From assembly GCA_964019425.1 (NCBI GenBank), contig OZ025819.1, forward strand, positions 248,001 to 312,000: a stretch of 64,000 nucleotides of DNA, read 5' to 3'. Below the pieces are notes generated by a model. It was not told where the DNA came from. It did not search any database and was given only the letters and a program-made list of their open reading frames with translations. This document shows positions 1-10,631 of the stretch, in pieces (the stretch's first letter is position 1; each line of letters starts with the position of its first letter). Both the position numbers and the translations under genes were made by a program. The stretch is from Flectonema sp. DT1601 (Eukaryota; Euglenozoa; Diplonemea; Diplonemida; Diplonemidae).

Positions 1-1
1 A

Positions 2-3000
2 AAATCCGGTCCGGAAAAACGGAAAGATATCGACGGTAACTTCTACACTAAATCTGATTTCTTTGAACAATATGGCGGATATAATGTATGTATTAAATCA
101 TATTATACTTAATCCAATGAAGTGAAGCAAGCTTGTAACAGCCGGCACTCTGATTAGTTAGAATGCCGGTTGTGAAGCTATGCGAGATGTCTTGGAACCT
201 AATTATGAAGACGTGACAGTTCAAGAAGTGATTCAGAGCTTAGTCTCAGAACCCCTTCCACCCCTGTCGGAGATAGTTAGAAAGATAGTGAAGTAAAGTG
301 AAGCAAGCTTGTAACAGCCGGCACTCTGATTAGTTAGAATGCCGGTTGTGAAGCTATGCGAGATGTCTTGGAACCTAATTATGAAGACATGACAGTTCAA
401 GAAGTGATTCAGAGCTTAGTCTCGGAACCCCTTCCACCCCTTTCGGAGATAGTTAGAAAGATAGCGAAGTAAAGTGAAGCAAGCTTGTAACAGCCGGCAC
501 TCTGATTAGTTAGAATGCCGGTTGTGAAGCTATGCGAGATGTCTTGGAACCTAATTATGAAGACATGACAGTTCAAGAAGTGATTCAGAGCTTAGTCTCA
601 GAACCCCTTCCACCCCTGTCGGAGATAGTCGGAGATAGTTAGAAAGATAGTGAAGTAAAGTGAAGCAAGCTTGTAACAGCCGGCACTCTGATTAGTTAGA
701 ATGCCGGTTGTGAAGCTATGCGAGATGTCTTGGAACCTAATTATGAAGACATGACAGTTCAAGAAGTGATTCAGAGCTTAGTCTCGGAACCCCTTCCACC
801 CCTTTCGGAGATAGTTAGAAAGATAGCGAAGTAAAGTGAAGCAAGCTTGTAACAGCCGGCACTCTGATTAGTTAGAATGCCGGTTGTGAAGCTATGCGAG
901 ATGTCTTGGAACCTAATTATGAAGACATGACAGTTCAAGAAGTGATTCAGAGCTTAGTCTCGGAACCCCTTCCACCCCTTTCGGAGATAGTTAGAAAGAT
1001 AGCGAAGTAAAGTGAAGCAAGCTTGTAACAGCCGGCACTCTGATTAGTTAGAATGCCGGTTGTGAAGCTATGCGAGATGTCTTGGAACCTAATTATGAAG
1101 ACATGACAGTTCAAGAAGTGATTCAGAGCTTAGTCTCAGAACCCCTTCCACCCCTGTCGGAGATAGTCGGAGATAGTTAGAAAGATAGTGAAGTAAAGTG
1201 AAGCAAGCTTGTAACAGCCGGCACTCTGATTAGTTAGAATGCCGGTTGTGAAGCTATGCGAGATGTCTTGAAACCTAATTATGAAGACATGACAGTTCAA
1301 GAAGTGATTCAGAGCTTAGTCTCAGAACCCCTTCCACCCCTGTCGGAGATAGTCGGAGATAGTTAGAAAGATAGTGAAGTAAAGTGAAGCAAGCTTGTAA
1401 CAGCCGGCACTCTGATTAGTTAGAATGCCGGTTGTGAAGCTATGCGAGATGTCTTGGAACCTAATTATGAAGACATGACAGTTCAAGAAGTGATTCAGAG
1501 CTTAGTCTCAGAACCCCTTCCACCCCTGTCGGAGATAGTCGGAGATAGTTAGAAAGATAGTGAAGTAAAGTGAAGCAAGCTTGTAACAGCCGGCACTCTG
1601 ATTAGTTAGAATGCCGGTTGTGAAGCTATGCGAGATGTCTTGGAACCTAATTATGAAGACATGACAGTTCAAGAAGTGATTCAGAGCTTAGTCTCAGAAC
1701 CCCTTCCACCCCTGTCGGAGATAGTCGGAGATAGTTAGAAAGATAGTGAAGTAAAGTGAAGCAAGCTTGTAACAGCCGGCACTCTGATTAGTTAGAATGC
1801 CGGTTGTGAAGCTATGCGAGATGTCTTGGAACCTAATTATGAAGACATGACAGTTCAAGAAGTGATTCAGAGCTTAGTCTCAGAACCCCTTCCACCCCTG
1901 TCGGAGATAGTCGGAGATAGTTAGAAAGATAGTGAAGTAAAGTGAAGCAAGCTTGTAACAGCCGGCACTCTGATTAGTTAGAATGCCGGTTGTGAAGCTA
2001 TGCGAGATGTCTTGGAACCTAATTATGAAGACGTGACAGTTCAAGAAGTGATTCAGAGCTTAGTCTCAGAACCCCTTCCACCCCTGTCGGAGATAGTCGG
2101 AGATAGTTAGAAAGATAGTGAAGTAAAGTGAAGCAAGCTTGTAACAGCCGGCACTCTGATTAGTTAGAATGCCGGTTGTGAAGCTATGCGAGATGTCTTG
2201 GAACCTAATTATGAAGACGTGACAGTTCAAGAAGTGATTCAGAGTTTAGTCTCAGAACCCCTTCCACCCCTGTCGGAGATAGTTAGAAAGATAGTGAAGT
2301 AAAGTGAAGCAAGCTTGTAACAGCCGGCACTCTGATTAGTTAGAATGCCGGTTGTGAAGCTATGCGAGATGTCTTGGAACCTAATTATGAAGACATGACA
2401 GTTCAAGAAGTGATTCAGAGCTTAGTCTCGGAACCCCTTCCACCCCTTTCGGAGATAGTTAGAAAGATAGCGAAGTAAAGTGAAGCAAGCTTGTAACAGC
2501 CGGCACTCTGATTAGTTAGAATGCCGGTTGTGAAGCTATGCGAGATGTCTTGGAACCTAATTATGAAGACATGACAGTTCAAGAAGTGATTCAGAGCTTA
2601 GTCTCAGAACCCCTTCCACCCCTGTCGGAGATAGTCGGAGATAGTTAGAAAGATAGTGAAGTAAAGTGAAGCAAGCTTGTAACAGCTGGCACTCTGATTA
2701 GTTAGAATGCCGGTTGTGAAGCTATGCGAGATGTCTTGAAACCTAATTATGAAGACATGACAGTTCAAGAAGTGATTCAGAGCTTAGTCTCAGAACCCCT
2801 TCCACCCCTGTCGGAGATAGTCGGAGATAGTTAGAAAGATAGTGAAGTAAAGTGAAGCAAGCTTGTAACAGCCGGCACTCTGATTAGTTAGAATGCCGGT
2901 TGTGAAGCTATGCGAGATGTCTTGGAACCTAATTATGAAGACATGACAGTTCAAGAAGTGATTCAGAGCTTAGTCTCAGAACCCCTTCCACCCCTGTCGG

Positions 3001-4098
3001 AGATAGTCGGAGATAGTTAGAAAGATAGTGAAGTAAAGTGAAGCAAGCTTGTAACAGCCGGCACTCTGATTAGTTAGAATGCCGGTTGTGAAGCTATGCG
3101 AGATGTCTTGGAACCTAATTATGAAGACATGACAGTTCAAGAAGTGATTCAGAGCTTAGTCTCAGAACCCCTTCCACCCCTGTCGGAGATAGTCGGAGAT
3201 AGTTAGAAAGATAGTGAAGTAAAGTGAAGCAAGCTTGTAACAGCCGGCACTCTGATTAGTTAGAATGCCGGTTGTGAAGCTATGCGAGATGTCTTGGAAC
3301 CTAATTATGAAGACGTGACAGTTCAAGAAGTGATTCAGAGCTTAGTCTCAGAACCCCTTCCACCCCTGTCGGAGATAGTCGGAGATAGTTAGAAAGATAG
3401 TGAAGTAAAGTGAAGCAAGCTTGTAACAGCCGGCACTCTGATTAGTTAGAATGCCGGTTGTGAAGCTATGCGAGATGTCTTGGAACCTAATTATGAAGAC
3501 GTGACAGTTCAAGAAGTGATTCAGAGTTTAGTCTCAGAACCCCTTCCACCCCTGTCGGAGATAGTTAGAAAGATAGTGAAGTAAAGTGAAGCAAGCTTGT
3601 AACAGCCGGCACTCTGATTAGTTAGAATGCCGGTTGTGAAGCTATGCGAGATGTCTTGGAACCTAATTATGAAGACGTGACAGTTCAAGAAGTGATTCAG
3701 AGCTTAGTCTCAGAACCCCTTCCACCCCTGTCGGAGTCAAATCTTAAACTAATGTTTATCTTTGTATGATCTAAGATGATCAAATTAATTGAAAAATGTA
3801 TATTTTGTGAGGACTTTGTAATTTCTTTGTCAGATAATTTGATTTCTTAATATACACAAAACCACAACAGGAATGGGACAGTAAAGAACTCAGAATGTCA
3901 CCTGCAAACGGAAACATGTACAACAAAGATATGTTTGAAAAACATTTTGGAGGATTATCTGAATGGGAAGCTGCAAAGGGGAAGAATAATTCATTTTCTC
4001 CATACGCAAATTCTAAAGGAAGAGGAAGAGGAGGAAAGGGAAAACGCGTCAAAAAAGAAGTAAAAGCAGAAGTTATTGATGTTGAAATGAACAATTAG
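2..4098 (+). CDS. SERBP1/HABP4-type RNA-binding protein, 3' part, interrupted by a giant intron
   Basis: Left-truncated gene assembled by splicing. Exon 2-85 reads DGNFYTKSDFFEQYGGYN and ends at a GTATGT donor. Exon 3871-4098 follows an ACCACAACAG acceptor, starts EWDSKELR and ends at TAG 4096-4098. Both junctions are phase 0. Joining them gives two copies of one motif, GNFYTKSDFFEQYGGYNEWD and GNMYNKDMFEKHFGGLSEWE, which independently supports the splice. The tail is basic and glycine-rich (GRGRGGKGKRVKK), then acidic. The (Y/F)TKxxFxxxYGGxxEW pattern is typical of hyaluronan/mRNA-binding proteins of the SERBP1/HABP4/Stm1 group, which bind RNA and dormant ribosomes. The 3,785-nt intron (86-3870) holds a satellite array. 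Family assignment is from memory; the joined exons are strongly supported by the repeated motif. Confidence 0.75.
121..3736. repeat. Satellite array, 20 copies of a 176/186-bp unit, inside an intron
   Basis: Units begin with AGTGAAGCAAGCTTG at 121, 297, 473, 659, 835, 1011, 1197, 1383, 1569, 1755, 1941, 2127, 2303, 2479, 2665, 2851, 3037, 3223, 3409 and 3585; the last is cut at 3736. Two lengths occur: 176 bp, and 186 bp with a duplicated GGAGATAGTC. Copies differ by only a few diagnostic bases. Each unit has an imperfect hairpin (CAGCCGGCA...TGCCGGTTG) and a short ATG-started frame of 38 codons in the 176-bp form. Runs of variant units repeat in order (units 6-12 resemble units 14-19), so the array has grown by multi-unit duplication. 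No gene longer than this frame is present. Confidence 0.97.
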
Positions 4099-4417
4099 AT
4101 TATTTTATTTACTGAATAGCTCATCGAAAGTATAATCCAATACTATCTCATATCTGTTAGGAAGTTTAACAATTAACAAAATCACTTGATCAAAGTGACA
4201 AAGTGTTTCTCTAAGTACCGATAATCGTCGTAATTAATTATATGCTCAGTAGATTGCACTTATCTGTTTTATTCTCTTTGTTAAAAGTATTACTTTGGTA
4301 CTTGTTCAAAAGGAATTGTGTGCTAAAATCGGAGCGTAGAGAGAATTGTTGTGTAGTGACATCATTTAAAATATGAATCTCTCTTTTTCAGGATATTAAA
4401 AAGGAATAAAACTAAAA
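4099..4417. other. Spacer and leader region of the first hexosaminidase
   Basis: No gene. From about 4231 the sequence matches the upstream region of the third hexosaminidase copy (from about 10463), marking the left edge of the duplicated unit. It ends with the pyrimidine-rich acceptor CTCTCTTTTTCAG (last G at 4391), 26 nt before the ATG. The same acceptor and leader precede all three copies. Confidence 0.6.
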
Positions 4418-5947
4418 ATGAGCGCAGCTCTTCTTACGCTTGCAAGTGCTTTCTCGGTTTGGCCACCTCCAAAGTCTGTGGCACTTGAGGGATCAGGTAA
4501 GTTGCATTTGGGAAATGCTTTCTCCTTTGAGAAGGCAACAAAGTCTGTTGGGTCTTCGAAGTTCGAAAGAGCAGGAAAGAGGTACGATGACGCAGTTGTT
4601 AAGGTTTTGGGTTCCCTGAAAGGTAACGAAACAGCAAACTTCAACTTCAACATCGGAAAAGATGAAAGCGTTCACAGACGTACAAAGTACGACTACAACA
4701 TAACTATCAACTCTGATTCTGTTTCTATCGGTGCGTCAACTATTTATGGAGGAATGTATGCACTTGAGACTATCTCACAGATGCTATACGAAAACGATGG
4801 AGCTCTACCACACGGGACCATCATTGATGAGCCAGCTTACTCTAGACGTGGTTTGATGGTTGACTCTGGAAGGAGATTCTTCCCAATGCCTACTATTGAA
4901 AACCTCCTTGATACTATGGCTGGTGTTAAGATGAATTTGTTGCACCTTCACGCGAGTGACCAATGTCGTTGGGGTGTAGAGTCCAAGGTGTTCCCCAACC
5001 TAACAAACGCACTTACTGGTGAGTTAGGAGGGTTCTACACTCAGGAAGACATCAAATCGATGATCTCATATGCAGGTGATCGTGGTATCAGAGTTGTTCC
5101 AGAATTTGATGTTCCCGGACACAGCAGAGGTATGATTCCAATCATCGGAGAAGGTCTTCAGTTCTGTACTGAGGGCAGTACTCAAAATCAGTTATTCGGA
5201 GATCCACAGAACAAGACTCTTAACATCATCAAGAAACTCTTCACTGAAATGAGTGCTTTGTTTACTGATAATGAGTTTAACATTGGAGCTGATGAAACCT
5301 CAGCAAAGGGTGTTTGTACAGTTCAATCGACTTTTGCTTTAGAGCGTCAGGTTCTAAACTTCGTCGCAACTGAACTGAAGAAGACTCCAGTTGGTTGGGA
5401 GGAACTCTTGTTCGATGCTGGTGCAGCCACCAACAACACTATTATTGATGCTTGGTCTCGTCATACTCCTGGACAGATTACTGCCACTGGTCGTCGTGCT
5501 ATTGACTCAACGTCATCCCATTTTTACTTTACGCAGTCGGCACCAGGTGGACCAGCTGGATGGTCAAGGTGCTGGTACAACATCTCAGAGACTATTCCAG
5601 CCGGTCAGAGTAACTTGTTGCTTGGAGGAGAGATCTCTATGTGGACAGACACCTACTGTTACATTAGCCAATGTACTTCAGGTAAACCACAAAAGGGTTC
5701 TAAGTTGTTCCCTCCATCGTCTGATGCTGCTTTTGAGGAATCGATTGGAGGAATGATTTGGCCGCGTGGATTTGTTGCTGCTGCAGCGTTCTGGAACTAC
5801 AACAGCTCAGCTGACCCAACTTCTAAGGAATTCACAGACAACATCTGGTCCCTCACTAGTCAGCTTGCTGCTCGTGGATCAAAGGTTTGCCCAGTCAACT
5901 GCAGCTGTGACCAGTTGAGTGCTTGTGGTAAGCCTTATCTCAACTGA
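4418..5947 (+). CDS. Secreted beta-N-acetylhexosaminidase, GH20, tandem copy 1
   Basis: 509 aa, intronless. A short hydrophobic N-terminus (MSAALLTLASAFS) looks like a signal peptide. The mature part begins at a VWPPPKSV stretch typical of the GH20 N-terminal domain. The catalytic barrel covers roughly residues 140-450 and has HLHASDQ, EFDVPGHS (PGHS 233-236), the Asp-Glu pair of NIGADET (D292/E293, the general-acid pair of the family), GWEELL, IDAW and SMWTDTYCY. The Cys-rich tail CPVNCSCDQLSACG closes it. GH20 enzymes release terminal GlcNAc/GalNAc from chitin oligomers and glycoconjugates by substrate-assisted catalysis; here probably lysosomal or secreted. It differs from copies 2 and 3 only between residues about 257 and 429 (for example S347). 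Length is normal for the family. Confidence 0.95.
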   Translation: MSAALLTLASAFSVWPPPKSVALEGSGKLHLGNAFSFEKATKSVGSSKFERAGKRYDDAVVKVLGSLKGNETANFNFNIGKDESVHRRTKYDYNITINSDSVSIGASTIYGGMYALETISQMLYENDGALPHGTIIDEPAYSRRGLMVDSGRRFFPMPTIENLLDTMAGVKMNLLHLHASDQCRWGVESKVFPNLTNALTGELGGFYTQEDIKSMISYAGDRGIRVVPEFDVPGHSRGMIPIIGEGLQFCTEGSTQNQLFGDPQNKTLNIIKKLFTEMSALFTDNEFNIGADETSAKGVCTVQSTFALERQVLNFVATELKKTPVGWEELLFDAGAATNNTIIDAWSRHTPGQITATGRRAIDSTSSHFYFTQSAPGGPAGWSRCWYNISETIPAGQSNLLLGGEISMWTDTYCYISQCTSGKPQKGSKLFPPSSDAAFEESIGGMIWPRGFVAAAAFWNYNSSADPTSKEFTDNIWSLTSQLAARGSKVCPVNCSCDQLSACGKPYLN

Positions 5948-5960
5948 ACTATTTGAGATC

Positions 5961-6677
5961 ACTGTGTCAGTCATTTTTTGAAACAACGGTTAGAATCTTG
6001 GGTTGTTCTTGTGGTCCATCCAATGGCTGAAATCTTGTGAAAAACCGTTTCGGGTTTTCGACGCAAATTGATCCGATCTTTCAATTCTGATATCTCAAAG
6101 AACTTTTTCTTATTTTCTTGATGTTCTGTTGGTGTAAGGGGTTTCTGCCGAAATCAACCTCGTCATGAGCGACATACAGAACAAGCCCGCATGATAGAGA
6201 TAGCTTCTCTAAACTGAGTGTCCCGCTAGACACTTCTTGGAAGGTGAAGTCGTGTTGAAGAGCAGCATATTGATAAGCCTCTCGACATCAGTGATCACAT
6301 CGTAGTGTACGTTTGCGTAATCGGAGTAAGGCTAGTGCCGGAGTGTGACCGGATTGCCGTGTTTCCGAAGTTCGCTTCCTTTTCTCAGATATCTAGGGTA
6401 TTAAATTGGCTGGACTGCACTCTGGGGCGCCCAATAATGACCAAAATACTGCTAGTTTACATCCTGATGGTGGGTTCATCATGGTCACTTTCTTCTCTCT
6501 TTTCCCTTTAAACCCCTGCAGCAGACAGTTGTAACTGTTACTACTGCACTCCTCGTTGGTGCGAGTCCGCCCGAATGCTTAAAAAAAAAAATCGACAAAA
6601 ACAGTTTTTGACGATGTACGTACTGTGTGAAATCTGGTTTTTTTAAACATTTTTCAAAAAAAAATGACTGATACAGT
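5961..6677. mobile_element. Insertion with inverted ends behind hexosaminidase copy 1
   Basis: About 717 bp present after copy 1 but absent after copies 2 and 3, whose 3' flanks align directly to the sequence from about 6690. The left end is ACTGTGTCAGTCATTTTTTG. The right end, read on the minus strand, is ACTGTATCAGTCA followed by a longer T run and GAAA. This gives a terminal inverted repeat of about 24 bp with one mismatch and a T-run indel. There is no transposase ORF and no clear target duplication. It looks like a small non-autonomous DNA element; the family is not identified. The similar string CTGTGTCAGTTATTTTTT in the ordinary 3' flank (near 6868) is a caution. Confidence 0.45.
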
Positions 6678-7550
6678 ATTTCTCTTACTCTTGTTGTTGT
6701 TGTATTTATTTCCGCTGTTCACTCTTTGATAACAGGAGTACTGAACTGATGAAATTCTTGTTTTATTTTATTTCATTATTTCCTTTTTTGAGCTTGTGTT
6801 TCATTCAAAAATGTTATTGAATGTTGCTGGATGGGAGAACAGAAGATATTCTTTTGATCTCCCTGCGACTGTGTCAGTTATTTTTTTCTGTTTTTTTGAA
6901 AAGGGATGAAGAACTCTCTGTTTAGCGATTAGGCTTGAGATACCCTATGGAGCACATCTCATCATTGGTTTTGTGAGTTTAACAACGTATTATTTCCCCT
7001 CTTACTCTCATTTATTATTTAATATTTCTTTTACCGATTATTACTAAAAAGAACAATGGCGGCGCAATGTTCTGTTAGTGAAGTTGAATGTCTTTTTTCT
7101 TTTTTCCCTCTTTTTTTAAATGAGTTTCGTGCGTATGATAACTTGCTCATAACTCAATTTCGAACACACCTCTCCTCACTGGTGAATGTGTGATATTTTT
7201 TATTTTATTTTTTTTGGAGAGTTGTCCATTGTGCGTGTTATTGGTGCTTTTCCTATTTCATATTTGAGTGCATCCAGAAAGATAAAAAAAACAAAAATAA
7301 AAGAAAAAAAGAAGAATCTCTCAACATTACGCCATTTTTTTGACACTCAGATCTTTTAAAAGGCGTTTTTTTTTTATTAAGAAAAACCTTAATTCCACAA
7401 AAAATTGTTTGCGAAATCGCCAACTCGTCACAAGTTTTCGTGGAAGCCATTTGTGATAAAATCGGAGCGTAGAGAGAATTGTTGTGTAGTGACATCATTT
7501 AAATTTGAATCTCTCTTTTTCAGGATATTAAAAAAGAAAAAAAACTAAAA
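6678..7550. other. Duplicated 3' flank and leader between hexosaminidase copies 1 and 2
   Basis: No gene. From about 6690 the sequence is homologous to the 3' flanks of copies 2 (from about 9105) and 3 (from about 12215), including a conserved TTCATTATTTCC and TTGCTGGATG stretch. It contains many T runs. The leader homology to the other copies resumes at about 7457 and contains the CTCTTTTTCAG acceptor ending at 7523. Confidence 0.6.
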
Positions 7551-9080
7551 ATGAGCGCAGCTCTTCTTACGCTTGCAAGTGCTTTCTCGGTTTGGCCACC
7601 TCCAAAGTCTGTGGCACTTGAGGGATCAGGTAAGTTGCATTTGGGAAATGCTTTCTCTTTTGAGAAGGCAACAAAGTCTGTTGGGTCTTCGAAGTTCGAA
7701 AGAGCAGGAAAGAGGTACGATGACGCAGTTGTTAAGGTTTTGGGTTCCCTGAAAGGTAACGAAACAGCAAACTTCAACTTCAACATCGGAAAAGATGAAA
7801 GCGTTCACAGACGTACAAAGTACGACTACAACATAACTATCAACTCTGATTCTGTTTCTATCGGTGCGTCAACTATTTATGGAGGAATGTATGCACTTGA
7901 GACTATCTCACAGATGCTCTACGAAAACGATGGAGCTCTACCACACGGGACCATCATTGATGAGCCAGCTTACTCTAGACGTGGTTTGATGGTTGACTCT
8001 GGAAGGAGATTCTTCCCAATGCCTACTATTGAAAACCTCCTTGATACTATGGCTGGTGTTAAGATGAATTTGTTGCACCTTCACGCGAGTGACCAATGTC
8101 GTTGGGGTGTAGAGTCCAAGGTGTTCCCCAACCTAACAAACGCACTTACTGGTGAGTTAGGAGGGTTCTACACTCAGGAAGACATCAAATCGATGATCTC
8201 ATATGCAGGTGATCGTGGTATCAGAGTTGTTCCAGAATTTGATGTTCCCGGACACAGCAGAGGTATGATTCCAATCATCGGAGAAGGTCTTCAGTTCTGT
8301 ACTGAGGGCAGTACTCAAAATCAGTTATTCGGAGATCCACAGAACAAGACTCTTAACATCATCAAGAAACTCTTCACTGAAATGAGTGCTTTGTTTACTG
8401 ATAATGAGTTTAACATTGGAGCTGATGAAACCTCAGCAAAGGGTGTTTGTACAGTTCAATCGACTTTTGCTTTGGAGCGTCAGGTTCTAAACTTCGTCGC
8501 AACTGAGCTGAAGAAGACTCCAGTTGGTTGGGAGGAACTCTTGTTCGATGCTGGTGCAGCCACCAACAACACTATTATTGATGCTTGGACTCGTCATACT
8601 CCTGGACAGATTACTGCCACTGGTCGTCGTGCTATTGACTCAACCGAATCTCACTTTTACTTTACGCAGTCGGCACCAGGTGGACCAGCTGGATGGTCAA
8701 GGTGCTGGTACAACATCTCAGAGACTGTACCAGCCGGTCAGGGTAACTTGTTGCTTGGAGGAGAGATCTCTATGTGGACAGACACCTACTGTTACATTAA
8801 CCAATGTACTTCTGGTAGTCCACAAAAGGGTTCTAAGTTGTTCCCTCCATCGTCTGATGCTGCTTTTGAGGAATCGATTGGAGGAATGATTTGGCCGCGT
8901 GGATTTGTTGCTGCTGCAGCGTTCTGGAACTACAACAGCTCAGCTGACCCAACTTCTAAGGAATTCACAGACAACATCTGGTCCCTCACTAGTCAGCTTG
9001 CTGCTCGTGGATCAAAGGTTTGCCCAGTCAACTGCAGCTGTGACCAGTTGAGTGCTTGTGGTAAGCCTTATCTCAACTGA
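7551..9080 (+). CDS. Secreted beta-N-acetylhexosaminidase, GH20, tandem copy 2
   Basis: 509 aa, same start, length and catalytic motifs as copy 1 (PGHS 233-236, D292/E293). Start-to-start spacing from copy 1 is 3,133 bp. Differences from copy 1 are AWTRH for AWSRH, STES for STSS, TVPAGQG for TIPAGQS, and INQCTSGS for ISQCTSGK. The first 256 residues and the last 80 or so are identical. Such clustering in a surface-loop part of the barrel, with near-identical flanks, points to repeated gene conversion that spares or fails to cover this segment. The function is the same exo-hexosaminidase activity, perhaps with altered substrate fit. Confidence 0.95.
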   Translation: MSAALLTLASAFSVWPPPKSVALEGSGKLHLGNAFSFEKATKSVGSSKFERAGKRYDDAVVKVLGSLKGNETANFNFNIGKDESVHRRTKYDYNITINSDSVSIGASTIYGGMYALETISQMLYENDGALPHGTIIDEPAYSRRGLMVDSGRRFFPMPTIENLLDTMAGVKMNLLHLHASDQCRWGVESKVFPNLTNALTGELGGFYTQEDIKSMISYAGDRGIRVVPEFDVPGHSRGMIPIIGEGLQFCTEGSTQNQLFGDPQNKTLNIIKKLFTEMSALFTDNEFNIGADETSAKGVCTVQSTFALERQVLNFVATELKKTPVGWEELLFDAGAATNNTIIDAWTRHTPGQITATGRRAIDSTESHFYFTQSAPGGPAGWSRCWYNISETVPAGQGNLLLGGEISMWTDTYCYINQCTSGSPQKGSKLFPPSSDAAFEESIGGMIWPRGFVAAAAFWNYNSSADPTSKEFTDNIWSLTSQLAARGSKVCPVNCSCDQLSACGKPYLN

Positions 9081-10204
9081 TCTATCTGTCAATCTCTCCC
9101 TGTTTCTTCTTGTATTTATTTCCACTGTTCACTCTTTGATAAGGGAGTATTGATGTAGTTCTTGTTTTATTTTATTTCATTATTTCCTTTTTTGAGCTTG
9201 TGTTTCATTCAAAAATGTTATTGAATGTTGCTGGATGAGAGAACAGAAGATGTTCTTTTGATCTCCCTGCGAATGTGTCAGTTATACTTTTCTGTTTTTT
9301 TGAAAAGGGATAAAGAACTCTCTGTTTAGCGATTAGGCTTGAGATACCCTATGGAGCACATCTCATCATTGGTTTTGTGTTTAACAACGTATTCCATCTC
9401 TTCTTACTCTCATTATTTTTCCTCATTCTTTTTTAAACCAAATAATACTAAAAAGAATGATGGCAGCGCAAGATTCTGTTAGTAAAGCGGATCTTTTTTT
9501 TTGAGTAGATGTGATTTCGTGCTTGCTGTGATTACTTCGATATAAATTTTTTTCTTCTTTTTTTTTTTCCCCCCTCTTCATCCAAACTAAGTTGTTTATA
9601 GATGATATGCAGAGATGTGAGTATTCAATTAGCTTCCTAGTTCACATTTCACAAATTGTTGTTTAATTATAGGCGTTTGGAGCAGAACACGCACCTCTCC
9701 TCACTGGTGAATGTGCGATTTTTTTTTTTTTTTTAAATTTTTTATTTTTTCCCACAAAAAAATGTAACGAGGGCATGAGACGCTTATTTCCTGTTATGTT
9801 TTATTTTTTCATCTTTTTTTTTTTTTTCTAAAACGAACTACAAATTTCTTCAGTCAAGTACTTTTGCATATTATATTTTAATACCTAAAGTTGTTACTGT
9901 TTTTACATCAAAGTCAAATTTTCATCATCCCTCCCAGAAAAAAAAAAAGGTTGTTGTTTGCGGGCAGTTAATCGCCGCATTTCTTTCGCGTATGAGCATC
10001 TGCTGGTTAGTTAAATTGACGGTGAAAACAATTAGCGAGGCTTTTGAAATCCAGCTTGTTGATCCAATTGTGTGCGTGATTGTTGATACTCTCTTCTTAT
10101 TTTGTATTTGAGAATATCCAGAAAAGATAAAAAAAAGATACAAAAAAAGAAAAGAAAATTAACCTTATCCAGATATTCTTAGACACTGGATATTTTAGAA
10201 AGAG

Positions 10205-10253
<49 letters not shown>

Positions 10254-10631
10254 AGAAAACTTTTAATTGTACAAAAATAGTTTCCGAAATCCGATTACCT
10301 GAGCAGTCGACATCAAGTGTCGTGTGGTGGGGACACTAAAAATATCAGATACGAGAAAGCTCTGGTGGTCGCAGGATCAGACTTTGTTAAGTACTCAAGT
10401 TGTTGGGAATTGGCGAGTTTTTTGATTGAATGAGAAGTTTTCTCAGCGTCATGATTATCTGCATGCTCAGTAGATTGCACTTATCTGTTTTATTCTCTTT
10501 GTTAAAAGTATTACTCTGGTACTTGTTCAAAAGGAATTGTGTGCTAAAATTGGAGCGTAGAGAGAATTGTTGTGTAGTGACATCATTTAAATTTCTCTTT
10601 TTCAGGATATTAAAAAGGAATAAAACTAAAA
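9081..10631. other. Spacer between hexosaminidase copies 2 and 3
   Basis: No gene. The left part is the duplicated 3' flank. The middle is unique, T-rich sequence with a 42-base T run at 10211-10252. The right part (from about 10463) is the duplicated upstream region with the acceptor ending at 10604, 28 nt before the ATG. Confidence 0.6.

Noticed and set aside
121-3736. CRISPR array or spliced-leader RNA gene array
   Set aside because: Repeats are 176/186-bp units with no unique spacers, so not CRISPR. No Sm-type site (A-U4-6-G) or leader exon/donor pattern is seen in the unit, and the array lies in an intron.
3780-4094. Minus-strand frames overlapping coding genes (for example 3780-4094, 4396-4653, 33599-34036, 35918-36430)
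   Set aside because: They mirror the codon bias of well-supported + strand genes and lack domain-like sequence.
5391-5756. Second-frame 121-aa frames inside each hexosaminidase
   Set aside because: Shadow frames of the GH20 gene that track its codon bias; conserved among copies only because the copies are nearly identical.
6305-6511. Small ORF in the insertion behind hexosaminidase 1
   Set aside because: No protein-like features and no match to a transposase motif; probably chance.
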